A stretch of 35,587 nt of DNA, from assembly GCA_003131685.1 (NCBI GenBank), contig PKWB01000134.1, positions 6,972-42,558 on the forward strand. The letters run 5' to 3'. Position numbers and translations under genes: made by a program. This DNA is from Candidatus Dormiibacterota bacterium. GTDB taxonomy: Bacteria > Chloroflexota > Dormibacteria > Aeolococcales > Aeolococcaceae. Under the pieces are notes generated by a model. It did no database searches and was not told where the DNA came from. It saw only the letters and a program-made list of their open reading frames with translations. Shown piece after piece: positions 1 through 7,518 of this stretch (position 1 is the stretch's first letter; each line of letters starts with the position of its first letter).

Positions 1-2
1 TC

Positions 3-308
3 CTACGGCGCGACTACCGCAACGCGAGCGTGCCGATGCTCCCCGGAATCATCGGGACAGCCCGGACCCACCGGCGGATCCTGCTGTACCTGCTCGCGCT
101 GATCACGGCGAGCCTGCTCCCCGGGCTCACCCTCGGCATCGGCTACACCGTCGGCGCCGCACTGCTCGGTGGCTGCTACCTTGCGCTCGCCCTCTGGGCT
201 CGCGCCAAAGCCTCATCCCATGCGGCGGCAGTGCTGTTCCATTACTCGCTCGCCTACCTTGCACTGATCTTCGTGGTGGGCGCGGTCACCGCGGTGGTGC
301 TGGGCTAG
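3..308 (+). CDS. ctaB: Protoheme IX farnesyltransferase (heme O synthase), C-terminal part
   Basis: The reading frame is open from the left edge (first full codon at base 3) to TAG at 306-308, so only the last 101 residues are present. The protein opens with a YRNASVPMLPG segment, which resembles the conserved D-Y-x-x-A-G-[VI]-P-M-L-P stretch of CtaB/Cox10. It continues with three hydrophobic helices, as expected for the C-terminal membrane part. The family transfers a farnesyl group onto heme B to make heme O for heme-copper oxidases, implying aerobic respiration. An internal GTG at base 30 could be mistaken for a start, but homologous-looking sequence continues upstream of it. The call rests on a short fragment and motif memory. 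Confidence 0.75.
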   Translation, partial: LRRDYRNASVPMLPGIIGTARTHRRILLYLLALITASLLPGLTLGIGYTVGAALLGGCYLALALWARAKASSHAAAVLFHYSLAYLALIFVVGAVTAVVLG

Positions 309-384
309 CGCGAGAGGGGCGACCCAGCTCAGGACAATCCCCCTGGAGCGTGGCTTACGCAGTTTGGTGGAAGGGCGCAAGCCT

Positions 385-400
385 CCTGCCCGCAGGCAGG
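385..400. repeat. Short perfect inverted repeat after ctaB
   Basis: CCTGCC, a 4-base loop CGCA, then GGCAGG: a 6-bp stem about 80 bases after the ctaB stop codon. No T-run follows, so a rho-independent terminator is not established. The rest of 309-430 shows nothing I recognise. Confidence 0.3.
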
Positions 401-430
401 TCGTTGACAACTCCCTGAGAACTTCCTTGA

Positions 431-772
431 CTTCCGCCAAGCAACGCAGGCTTCCTTACTTGGTGGAGGAGGCTTCCACCGTGGTACGCGCTTTGGGGGA
501 CACATGAGGGAGTCCGTCCACTGCCGGAAGAGATCCGCGATGTGATCGACACAATCGGCGTCTCGTATCGACCCGAGGACATGGGGATCACCTGGGACGA
601 TGTCGGCGCCGCGCTGAGACGACTCCCGCACACGGTCACCGACGCCGGTCTCTGGTACACAGTCGCATCCGACCATCACGCGACGGATGCGTTTATCGTG
701 GCCGCGCGCTCCTGGGTGGAGAGCGACGGTGGCGAATTCGATCGGTCTGTCCTGACAACGACGATGCGCTAG
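431..772 (+). pseudogene. Probable 3' remnant of a truncated gene, possibly glycerol-1-phosphate dehydrogenase-like
   Basis: A frame is open from just after a TGA at 428-430 to the stop at 770-772. The first plausible start is GTG at 542, which would give 76 residues. However, the protein-like sequence clearly begins before that start (LPEEIRDV immediately upstream of the GTG), so the 5' end of a longer gene seems to be missing. The tail has a pattern of a helix, then RPEDMGITWDDV, then GLWYTVASDH. This loosely recalls the C-terminus of bacterial AraM/EgsA-type glycerol-1-phosphate dehydrogenases. No nucleotide-binding or metal-binding part is present. The family assignment is a guess from memory; the truncation is the better supported statement. 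Confidence 0.3.
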
Positions 773-829
773 CGGCCGGCCCGGCTCGTGGTTCTGAGCC
801 AGACCGGCCGCGATTGCGCGATGAGGCTA

Positions 830-2218
830 CTAGTGACCGAGGGCGGTCGTCGCCTGCGAGTCCATGGTCGCCTCGATCGTGGCCACGTTCGAGGAGCTTG
901 GGTTCTGCAGGAACTGGAGCAGGTCGGCCCACATATGCGGCTCCCAGCTGCCCTGGAGGTCGTCAAGGCTGAAGACGAAGCTGCTCGCTCCGACCAGCGC
1001 CTGTGCATCGGCCTGGGTCACGGTATCCGGGTACGCGCTCGTCTTGATCTGGTTGTTCGGGCTGGCGAATCCACCCAGATGAGCCCAGATCGTGCCGCCC
1101 TCTGGACCGGCAAGGTACTTGATCAGCGCTGTCGACTGCGGGGTCGCAGTCAACTGCATCGCCACGTCGCCTGCGCCCTGGATGGCCGAGTTGTTGGCGC
1201 TATCGGCCGCCGGCGCCGGGAATGGGAAGAAGTCGTAGCAGGGGGTCTTCGAGGCGTCGGCAGTGCATGCGGCGCCGCCCGTGCCGGTTGTGCCCGGCGC
1301 GTAGTTCGAAGAGTTGCCAGTGATCTCGCTGACCACGAAGTCGGCCTCGACCACCATGGCCGCCTTCGGCATTGTTGGTGGCTTCGGGAAGACCTTGTCG
1401 ACGCATGCGGGATATGCATTGGAAAGCGATCCCGACAGGCCACCGAGCAGATACGAGGGCTGGCTGAAGAGCTGACCCAGCGTGCTGAATGCCGTGGTCA
1501 CCGTCGGATCGGTCCACTTGAGAGCGTGCGTAGCCAGCTTGTTGTAGTCAGCAGCACCGGCGGTCTTGAGGTACACGTTCTGCCACATGTCGGCGACCGG
1601 CCAGCCGACGTCGGTGCAGAGCGAGAACGGCGTGGTACCTGCCGCCTTCAACTGTGCCGCGTCGGTGAGCAGCTGCTCCCAGGTGGTCGGTGGCGACGAG
1701 ATGCCCGCTGCCGTGAACAGCGCCGGGTTGTACCAGATGGTGTTCTTGTTGGCGCCCTTGAACCACACACCGTACTGCTTGCCGTTGTAGCTGGCCAGCG
1801 TGTTCCACGCACTGCCGAAGTTGGACGTCAGGGTGCCGAGGATGCTCGTGAGGTCCTTGATCGCACCTTGCTTGGCGAGCGCGTCGAGGGTGCCCGGGTC
1901 CGGAACCAGCGCCACAGCCGGTGGCGAACCGCCCGACACCGCGGCGGTCAGGGCAGTATCCATGTTGTTGCCCTTGCCCTGGTAGTTCACGGTGATACCG
2001 GTTTCGGCCGTGAACGGTGCCAGGGCAGCCAGGAAGTCCTGCTGCTCCTGCGCGGTCCATTCGGCCCAGACCGTCACCGAGCCGCCGATCTTCCCGCTCG
2101 TTGAGCTGGAGCTCGTCGATGGCGAATTGCCTGTTGATGTCGAACCGCACGCGGTCGCGATTCCCAGGACTCCGGCCGTCACCACCGCCAGCTTGCCCAG
2201 CGTGCTGACCTGCGTCAT
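830..2218 (-). CDS. Carbohydrate ABC transporter substrate-binding lipoprotein
   Basis: Extracytoplasmic binding protein of the family 1 (MalE/UgpB-like) class, 462 residues, delivering a sugar or sugar-like ligand to the two permeases encoded divergently. The N-terminus has a hydrophobic signal ending in a lipobox-like GIATAC, so the mature protein should be lipid-anchored at Cys. A Ser/Thr-rich linker follows, then the binding fold starting around SVTVWAEWTAQE. Late in the chain a segment typical of these proteins occurs (GAGDVAMQLTATPQ, then KYLAGPEGG). I chose ATG at 2218 because GAGGAGG lies 6-7 bases upstream; an in-frame GTG at 2233 would overlap that ribosome-binding site. The specific ligand is unknown; similarity to alpha-glucoside-binding proteins is only an impression. 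Confidence 0.88.
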   Translation of the reverse strand: MTQVSTLGKLAVVTAGVLGIATACGSTSTGNSPSTSSSSTSGKIGGSVTVWAEWTAQEQQDFLAALAPFTAETGITVNYQGKGNNMDTALTAAVSGGSPPAVALVPDPGTLDALAKQGAIKDLTSILGTLTSNFGSAWNTLASYNGKQYGVWFKGANKNTIWYNPALFTAAGISSPPTTWEQLLTDAAQLKAAGTTPFSLCTDVGWPVADMWQNVYLKTAGAADYNKLATHALKWTDPTVTTAFSTLGQLFSQPSYLLGGLSGSLSNAYPACVDKVFPKPPTMPKAAMVVEADFVVSEITGNSSNYAPGTTGTGGAACTADASKTPCYDFFPFPAPAADSANNSAIQGAGDVAMQLTATPQSTALIKYLAGPEGGTIWAHLGGFASPNNQIKTSAYPDTVTQADAQALVGASSFVFSLDDLQGSWEPHMWADLLQFLQNPSSSNVATIEATMDSQATTALGH

Positions 2219-2280
2219 AAAGATCCTCCTCACAGGGACACGCGTCGAACGTCCCCTGGCGAGCCAGTTCGTAATGGACC

Positions 2281-2309
2281 TGTGTACTCCACCTGTACTG
2301 GAAACGCAA
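2281..2309 (-). promoter_or_regulatory. Candidate promoter for the binding-protein gene
   Basis: On the minus strand, TTGCGT (complement of 2304-2309), a 17-base spacer, then TACACA (complement of 2281-2286). Transcription would begin near 2274, giving a leader of about 55 bases that contains the GAGGAGG ribosome-binding site. The boxes are imperfect, so this is a prediction. Confidence 0.4.
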
Positions 2310-2357
2310 CTGCATCAGATCTTTTCTCATACCAATGGGTGAGGGCGACGTACCGGG

Positions 2358-2386
2358 TTGCGGTCTCCCGTCCGCAGACGTAGGAT
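2358..2386 (+). promoter_or_regulatory. Candidate promoter for the permease/ATPase operon
   Basis: TTGCGG at 2358-2363, a spacer of exactly 17 bases, then TAGGAT at 2381-2386. Transcription would begin near 2393, only about 10 bases before the GTG at 2404, leaving no room for a normal ribosome-binding site. It is divergent from the promoter at 2281-2309, so one regulator between them could control the whole uptake system. Confidence 0.5.
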
Positions 2387-2403
2387 CACCGGCACTGTGG
2401 TGA

Positions 2404-3855
2404 GTGCCTAAGGTGGCGGTTGCCGTTCCGACCTCTGACTCCGCTCCGGCTGAGCCCGCGGGAGAAATCCTCCCGGCCACGAGCAAGCATGCGGGCGGTG
2501 GCGGTTTCCGCAGTCACCTGGGATCGCTCCTTTTCCTTGCCCCAGGAGCCGTCTGGCTGCTCCTGATCGTCGTGTACCCGCTGATCGCCACGGTGATCCG
2601 GAGCCTGTTCGACGCCAGTGGTCAGAACTTCATCGCCCTCGGCAACTACAAGTCGATCTTCTCGACCACCGAGATCATCGTCGCGCTGAAGAACAACGTG
2701 GTGTGGGTGGTGCTCTTTCCGTTCCTGGTCACCTTCTTCGGTCTGGTCTTCGCCGTGCTCACCGAGCGGATCCGCTGGTCGACAGCCTTCAAGACCATCG
2801 TCTTCATGCCCCTCGTCTTCAGTGCAACAGCGGCCGGTCTGACCTGGGCATCGATCTTCTTCATCGACCCGCATACGGGGATGGTGAACGCGGCGATCCA
2901 GGGTACCGCCAACGCGATCAACCCTCCAGGGCTCTACCCGATCGACCCGGCCAGCGGTCAGACCGTGTCCGGCCTCGCTGCTACGGGGGTGCAGCCGGGG
3001 CCGTCCGGCTCCCTGGAGAGCAAGACGGCGGTGAGCCCGGGAAGCACTGTTCAGCTCGGGCTGATCGCCATCGCTCCGACGATACTCCAGGCGAACGGAG
3101 CCGCTCCGGCGGTCGCACCAACGGCGTCGCCGGGAGCGATCACGGGGCTGGTATGGCGCGACTTCTCCCCGACGCACCCACTGGTTCGTGGACAGGTGTT
3201 CCCCGACGAAGACGGCATTCCCGGGTTGCAACTCGCGCTGCTGAACGGGAGCGGTTCTTCCGTTGCCAAGGCCACGACGGCCAAGAACGGCACCTTCACA
3301 TTCGCCAATCCCGGATCTGGCAACTACCACGTGCAGATCACGGCCAACAACTTCAGCGCGGGCTTCAACGGCATCTTCTTCCTCGGTACGCAGACGCTCA
3401 CTCCGACGAGCTCGCTGAGCCCGACGTTGCAGGCGATCTTCAGCCTGCCGATCGTCGACATCGCGATGATCATCGCCTACCTCTGGATCTGGGCAGGCTT
3501 CGCGATGGTGGTCATCGGCGCCGGGCTCGCGGCCTTGAATCGCGAGGTGCTCGAGGCCGCGCAGATCGATGGTGCCAGTGAATGGCAGACGCTGCGCCGG
3601 GTGACGGTTCCCATGCTGGCGCCGGTGCTCGTCGTGGTCTTTGTCACGATGCTCATCAACGTCCTGAAGATCTTCGACATCATCCTCAACATGCCCGCGC
3701 CTTCATCACAGAGCGGTGCGGCGACCCTCGCGGTCAACATGTACGACGACTTCTCGACGGCCACGGGTCAGGGTCTGGCCGCTGCGTTGGCGGTGGTGCT
3801 GTTTGTCCTGGTCATTCCCGCCATGCTGTTCAACCTCAAGAGGATCCGCGGATGA
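2404..3855 (+). CDS. Sugar ABC transporter permease (MalF/UgpA type) with large extracytoplasmic insert
   Basis: Inner-membrane permease, 483 residues, against about 290-330 for an ordinary family member. The N-terminal helix is near residues 42-60. The typical MalF core is split after roughly residue 160 by about 190 extra residues. Their C-terminal half (ITGLVWRDF, then G-x-P-G-L-x-L-x-L-L-N, TAKNGTFTFANPGSGNYHV) reads like an SdrD-B/carboxypeptidase-regulatory beta-sandwich. The permease core then resumes with membrane helices and the EAA coupling loop (EAAQIDGASEWQ) that contacts the ATPase. The insert is in frame and flanked by membrane segments, so it should lie outside the membrane, perhaps touching the binding protein. 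The start is GTG without an obvious ribosome-binding site. The stop overlaps the next start (ATGA). Confidence 0.9.
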   Translation: MPKVAVAVPTSDSAPAEPAGEILPATSKHAGGGGFRSHLGSLLFLAPGAVWLLLIVVYPLIATVIRSLFDASGQNFIALGNYKSIFSTTEIIVALKNNVVWVVLFPFLVTFFGLVFAVLTERIRWSTAFKTIVFMPLVFSATAAGLTWASIFFIDPHTGMVNAAIQGTANAINPPGLYPIDPASGQTVSGLAATGVQPGPSGSLESKTAVSPGSTVQLGLIAIAPTILQANGAAPAVAPTASPGAITGLVWRDFSPTHPLVRGQVFPDEDGIPGLQLALLNGSGSSVAKATTAKNGTFTFANPGSGNYHVQITANNFSAGFNGIFFLGTQTLTPTSSLSPTLQAIFSLPIVDIAMIIAYLWIWAGFAMVVIGAGLAALNREVLEAAQIDGASEWQTLRRVTVPMLAPVLVVVFVTMLINVLKIFDIILNMPAPSSQSGAATLAVNMYDDFSTATGQGLAAALAVVLFVLVIPAMLFNLKRIRG

Positions 3856-4769
3856 GTGTGCAGGCTGCGTCATTGCCGGTCGCTGCGCATCCGAAGAAGC
3901 CGGGTTTCCGCGTGCGCCCGTCGCGCATTGTGGTCAACGTCGTCCTCGCGGCGATCGCGATCTTCTGGCTCGTGCCCACGATCGGGATCGCGATCATCTC
4001 GCTGCGCCCCAACAGCTCCTTCGAGCAGTCCGGGTGGTGGACGGTCTTGACAGCGCCTGCGCAGTTGACCTTCAGCAACTACCAGCAGCTGTTCTCGGCG
4101 GGTTTCAAAGCGGGCGGCGTGCTCGACTCGCTCACCACCTCCATCGCCATCACGGTGCCGGTCACCATCCTGGTCACGGTGATCTCGAGCCTCACGGCGT
4201 ACTCGCTGGTGTTCGGCAGATGGCGCGGCCGGACGCTGGTCTTCCTGCTCATCGTTGCGATGCTCGTGCTGCCATTGCAGATGGCATTGATTCCGGTCGC
4301 CAGCCTCTACAAGGTGTTCGACAATACGACCGGCCTGCAGGTGTTCGGATCGGTGATCGGTGCGATCATCTTTCACGTGGCGTTCGGGCTGCCGTTCGGG
4401 ATCTTCCTGATGCGCAACTTCTACTCGGGCATCCCGCATGATCTGCTCGAAGCCGGACGGATCGATGGAGCGGGGGAGTGGACCCTCTTCCGCAAGGTGG
4501 TCATGCCGATCGGGATCCCCGCACTTGCCTCACTTGCCATCTTCCAGTTCATCTGGGTGTGGAACGATCTGCTCGTCGCCCTGATCTTCCTGTCGGGCAA
4601 CACGCATCAAACGTTGACGCTGTTCCTCTACGGGCAGACGCGGGCGCTCTCCTCCAACTACTGGATCATCTCCACAGGGGCGATGATTTCGATCATCATC
4701 CCGCTGATCGTGTTCTTTGCCTTCCAGCGATATTTCGTCCGTGGCGTGCTCGCCGGGGCGGTGAAATGA
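3852..4769 (+). CDS. Sugar ABC transporter permease (MalG/UgpE type)
   Basis: Second permease of the carbohydrate importer, 305 residues, the normal family length. It has about six membrane helices and the EAA-loop sequence LLEAGRIDGAGEW near residues 198-210, the docking site for the ATPase. I chose the ATG at 3852, which overlaps the TGA of the upstream permease by four bases (ATGA), implying translational coupling. The frame is also open further upstream, but that part only shadows the first permease. It pairs with the insert-bearing permease to form the heterodimeric channel. Confidence 0.93.
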   Translation: MSVQAASLPVAAHPKKPGFRVRPSRIVVNVVLAAIAIFWLVPTIGIAIISLRPNSSFEQSGWWTVLTAPAQLTFSNYQQLFSAGFKAGGVLDSLTTSIAITVPVTILVTVISSLTAYSLVFGRWRGRTLVFLLIVAMLVLPLQMALIPVASLYKVFDNTTGLQVFGSVIGAIIFHVAFGLPFGIFLMRNFYSGIPHDLLEAGRIDGAGEWTLFRKVVMPIGIPALASLAIFQFIWVWNDLLVALIFLSGNTHQTLTLFLYGQTRALSSNYWIISTGAMISIIIPLIVFFAFQRYFVRGVLAGAVK

Positions 4770-4779
4770 GGAGCGTGTC

Positions 4780-5925
4780 ATGGCCGGCGTAGTCCTCGAG
4801 GATCTGACCAAGCGTTACGACGGTGGGGCGCTCGCGGTCGACAAGCTCAACCTGGACATCCATGACGGCGAGTTCGTCTGTCTGGTCGGGCCGTCGGGAT
4901 GCGGCAAGACAACGGCTCTCCGCATGATCGCCGGGCTCGAGGAGATCACCAGCGGTGAGGTGCGCATCGCGGATCGCGTGGTCAACAACCTGCCGCCCCG
5001 TGACCGCGACATCGCCATGGTCTTCCAGAGCTATGCGCTCTATCCGCACATGAGCGTCCGCGACAACATGGCCTTCGGGCTGCAGCTTCGCAAGACGCCG
5101 AAGGCCGACATCGACAAGGCGGTGGTCGAGGCGGCGCGCATCCTCGACCTCGAGCGTTTTCTCGATCGGAAGCCCGGGCAGCTCTCCGGAGGGCAACGCC
5201 AGCGAGTGGCGCTCGGGCGCGCGATCGTTCGGGAGCCCGCGGTGTTCCTGATGGACGAGCCGCTCTCGAACCTCGATGCGAAGCTGCGCGTTCAGACACG
5301 GGCGGAAATCGCCCGCATGCATACGCGTCTCCAGGCGACCATGATCTACGTCACTCACGACCAGGTCGAGGCGATGACCATGGGTGACCGGATCGCGGTC
5401 ATCAACGAAGGTGTGCTGCAGCAGGCGGGGAGTCCCAAGGACCTCTACGAGCTTCCTCAGAATCGCTTCGTCGCGGGCTTCATCGGTTCGCCGTCGATGA
5501 ACTTCATCGACCTCAAGGTGTCGCAGGAGGGTGGCGTGGTCCGTCTTGCCGGCGAAGGGGCGGAGATGCGACCGGACGACACCCAGGCGGCGCTGCTGCG
5601 CGACCTCGGCACCGACACGGTGGCAGTGGGATTCCGTCCCGAGCACCTCGAGCTTGCACCGCTCACCGGGCCCGGCCTCAGCGTGACGGTCGTCGTCGAT
5701 GTCGTCGAGTTCCTCGGCAACGACGAGCTCATCCACGGCAGCAGCGGCGGGCGCGACATGGTGGCAATCATCAACGCCGACAACACGCTGACTGTGGGTG
5801 AATCGGTCACCCTGTCATGCCCGCCGCGACGTCTCCACCTCTTCAATCCCACCACCGGCCTCCGGGTCGCGAAGGACGGTGTGTCCGGGAACAGCATGGT
5901 GGCGTACCGCGTCACCACGGGCTGA
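4780..5925 (+). CDS. Sugar ABC transporter ATP-binding protein (UgpC/MsmK family)
   Basis: Cytoplasmic ATPase of the same importer, 381 residues. Visible motifs in order: Walker A GPSGCGKT, Q-loop VFQSYALYPHMSV, ABC signature LSGGQRQR, Walker B VFLMDEPLSNLDAKLR and the H-loop THDQVEAM. The last 140 or so residues form the TOBE/MOP-like regulatory region seen in MalK and UgpC. A GAGGAG ribosome-binding site sits about 7 bases before ATG 4780, and the gap from the permease is only 10 bases. In Gram-positive bacteria such ATPases can serve several sugar importers, but here it is encoded with its own permeases. Confidence 0.94.
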   Translation: MAGVVLEDLTKRYDGGALAVDKLNLDIHDGEFVCLVGPSGCGKTTALRMIAGLEEITSGEVRIADRVVNNLPPRDRDIAMVFQSYALYPHMSVRDNMAFGLQLRKTPKADIDKAVVEAARILDLERFLDRKPGQLSGGQRQRVALGRAIVREPAVFLMDEPLSNLDAKLRVQTRAEIARMHTRLQATMIYVTHDQVEAMTMGDRIAVINEGVLQQAGSPKDLYELPQNRFVAGFIGSPSMNFIDLKVSQEGGVVRLAGEGAEMRPDDTQAALLRDLGTDTVAVGFRPEHLELAPLTGPGLSVTVVVDVVEFLGNDELIHGSSGGRDMVAIINADNTLTVGESVTLSCPPRRLHLFNPTTGLRVAKDGVSGNSMVAYRVTTG

Positions 5926-5936
5926 TCCGGTGGGGT

Positions 5937-5963
5937 TTGGCGACCCCGACATTGTGCTACAAT
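5937..5963 (+). promoter_or_regulatory. Extended -10 promoter before the zinc-ribbon gene
   Basis: TGCTACAAT at 5955-5963 is an extended -10 element (TG-n-TACAAT). A weak TTGGCG at 5937-5942 is the only -35 candidate, with a 15-base spacer. It lies 33 bases before the ATG at 5997, which has GGAG at 5985-5988. It could also drive the gntR gene downstream. Confidence 0.5.
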
Positions 5964-5996
5964 CTGCTACAGGATCAATCCCCTGGAGCAATTGAC

Positions 5997-6149
5997 ATGA
6001 CATCAGTATTCTGGCTCACGCTGCGCGCCCTCTACGAGATGGAGACCGGGCGCCCGTGCCGTTCCTGCGGCGAGCCGATCTCCCACCGTGATGCCTTCGG
6101 AACCAGTGAAGGCGTCTGCCGCCGCTGCCGCGATCGCGCGGAGGTCTAA
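5997..6149 (+). CDS. Small zinc-ribbon protein, 50 residues
   Basis: The ATG at 5997 follows a GGAG ribosome-binding site at a spacing of 8 bases and an extended -10 promoter. The 50-residue product has a short helix (FWLTLRALYEMETG), then two cysteine knuckles: CRSCG at residues 21-25 and CRRC at 41-44. This four-cysteine layout is expected to bind one zinc ion. I do not recognise a named family. It may be a nucleic-acid-binding or regulatory mini-protein. It lies between the sugar ABC operon and a GntR regulator, on the same strand as both. The two Cys pairs and good expression signals support a real gene despite its size. Confidence 0.65.
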   Translation: MTSVFWLTLRALYEMETGRPCRSCGEPISHRDAFGTSEGVCRRCRDRAEV

Positions 6150-6194
6150 CTCGGCCTACTCGCAACTGAGCGGGCCGGCTCTCCGCGGTCGCTC

Positions 6195-6905
6195 ATGGCG
6201 ATGACCCGCCGGCAGACGACGTCGCGGGTCGAGACCCTCGAGGACGAACTCGAGCGTCAGGTGCTCGACGGGCGGTTCAAGCCCGGGGAGCATCTCGGGG
6301 AGATCGCGCTTGCCGAGGAGTTCGATGTCGGGCGGAACACGCTCCGTGCCGCGTTCGATGGCCTGGTGCGGCGGGGACTGCTCGTCAAGTCACGCAACCG
6401 CGGCGTCTTCGTCCGGGGGCTGACAGCGCATGACCTCGCCGAGATCTACGAACTGCGAACGGCCCTCGAGGTGCAGGCCGCGCGGATGCTGGCGGTGCGC
6501 CGGCTGGTGCCCGAGGCCGCTCGAACCGCGCTGTTCCAGCATCAGCGCCTCGGTCGGCTCTCATCGCAGCGGGTCGTCGTCGAGGCCGATCTCGCCTTTC
6601 ACCGTGCGCTGGTCATTGGCACCGGCAACGCCCGGCTCATCCGTGCGTACAAGAATCTCGAGATCGAGATCCTGCTCTGCCTGGCCCAGTTGGTACAGGG
6701 CTACGCGACGGTGGGTCAGCTCGCCGGCGAGCACGGCGCGCTCCTCGAGGCCATCGAAGGGGGTCAGCCCGCGGCTGCGGAGACGGTGATCCGGCACCAC
6801 CTCGAGAGCGCCACGTCGTGGCTGGTCGAGCGTGCGTCGGCTCCGTACGACGGCGTCTACGCGGTCGGCCGCACCGCCGCCAGCGCGTCCAGCGACCTCG
6901 GGTAG
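6195..6905 (+). CDS. GntR-family transcriptional regulator with FCD domain
   Basis: 236 residues. Residues 10-75 form the winged helix-turn-helix, with the family pattern L-x-G-R-F-K-P-G-E and a recognition helix in VGRNTLRAAFDGLVRRGLL. The rest is an all-helical FCD ligand-binding domain with candidate metal/ligand residues in EADLAFHRAL, the EHGALLEAI helix and RHHLESA. Such regulators usually respond to small organic acids or sugars. The likeliest targets are the adjacent sugar ABC operon or neighbours, but no operator was identified. ATG 6195 or ATG 6201 could be the start. The last 49 bases overlap the convergent mgsA gene. Confidence 0.88.
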   Translation: MAMTRRQTTSRVETLEDELERQVLDGRFKPGEHLGEIALAEEFDVGRNTLRAAFDGLVRRGLLVKSRNRGVFVRGLTAHDLAEIYELRTALEVQAARMLAVRRLVPEAARTALFQHQRLGRLSSQRVVVEADLAFHRALVIGTGNARLIRAYKNLEIEILLCLAQLVQGYATVGQLAGEHGALLEAIEGGQPAAAETVIRHHLESATSWLVERASAPYDGVYAVGRTAASASSDLG

Positions 6906-7300
6906 ACCTCGTCGATCAGCGGGCTGGAGAGCACGAAGTCGGCGGTCGCTCGATTGCAGGCCATCGGGATGTTGTGCACCACCGCGATCCGGAGGAGCGC
7001 CTTGACGTCGACGTCGTGGGGGTGGGGTTCGAGCGGATCCCAGAAGAAGATGATCACGTCGATCCTCCCCTCCGCAATTGCCGCCCCCACCTGCTGATCG
7101 CCGCCGAGCGGACCGGTCAGAAACCGGTGCACCGGAAGGCCCAGCTCGTTCGCGACCATCGCCCCGGTCGTCCCGGTGCCGAGGAGGTCGTGACGCGACA
7201 GCGTGTCGCGGTTGAAGCGCGCCCACTCGAGCATGTCCGCCTTCTTGTTGTCGTGGGCGATCAGCACGATCTGCTTCCGCCCGGGGCCTGTTCGTGGCAC
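6857..7300 (-). CDS. mgsA: Methylglyoxal synthase
   Basis: Converts dihydroxyacetone phosphate to methylglyoxal and phosphate, a cytoplasmic bypass of lower glycolysis. The 147-residue product matches the family along its length: IALVAHD-type opening (IVLIAHDNKK), phosphate-binding GTGTTG, the GPLGGDQQVG segment with the catalytic Asp, WDPLEPHPHDVDVKALLR with the conserved His and Asp, and NIPMACNRATADF. I chose GTG 7300, because the upstream in-frame extension to 7375 has no family similarity. A TAGAGT -10 box lies seven bases before that GTG, which suggests a leaderless message. Its 3' end overlaps the convergent gntR gene by 49 bases. Confidence 0.93.
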   Translation of the reverse strand: MPRTGPGRKQIVLIAHDNKKADMLEWARFNRDTLSRHDLLGTGTTGAMVANELGLPVHRFLTGPLGGDQQVGAAIAEGRIDVIIFFWDPLEPHPHDVDVKALLRIAVVHNIPMACNRATADFVLSSPLIDEVYPRSLDALAAVRPTA

Positions 7301-7307
7301 GGCGCCT

Positions 7308-7313
7308 ACTCTA
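7308..7313 (-). promoter_or_regulatory. -10 box for leaderless mgsA
   Basis: TAGAGT on the minus strand, seven bases before GTG 7300, with no ribosome-binding site between. This fits the actinobacterial TANNNT leaderless pattern. No convincing -35 box is seen. Confidence 0.4.
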
Positions 7314-7518
7314 TCGCGGTGTCCTGAGTCGCCATCGGCGCGGCGTCCTTTCGTTCCGGCAGGTGCGAATCCCACCGCCGCCCGAGTTCGAGCGTCGCAG
7401 CCGAGCCGCGTTGACGGGCAGCCCTGCCAGACTCATGGGGTGATTGAGGCGTCCTCGACTTCGTGAGCACCGCCGGAGCTGACGGGCCGAATCCAGATGT
7501 AGAGCGGATCGTCTGATC

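Noticed and set aside
788-2104. Long plus-strand ORF of 438 codons
   Set aside because: It lies antisense to the binding-protein lipoprotein gene. Its product is Arg/Gly-rich without domain features, as expected for a shadow frame in high-GC DNA.
2386-3330. Long minus-strand ORF of 314 codons under the first sugar permease
   Set aside because: The product is low-complexity and charged, and the permease on the other strand has clear family motifs.
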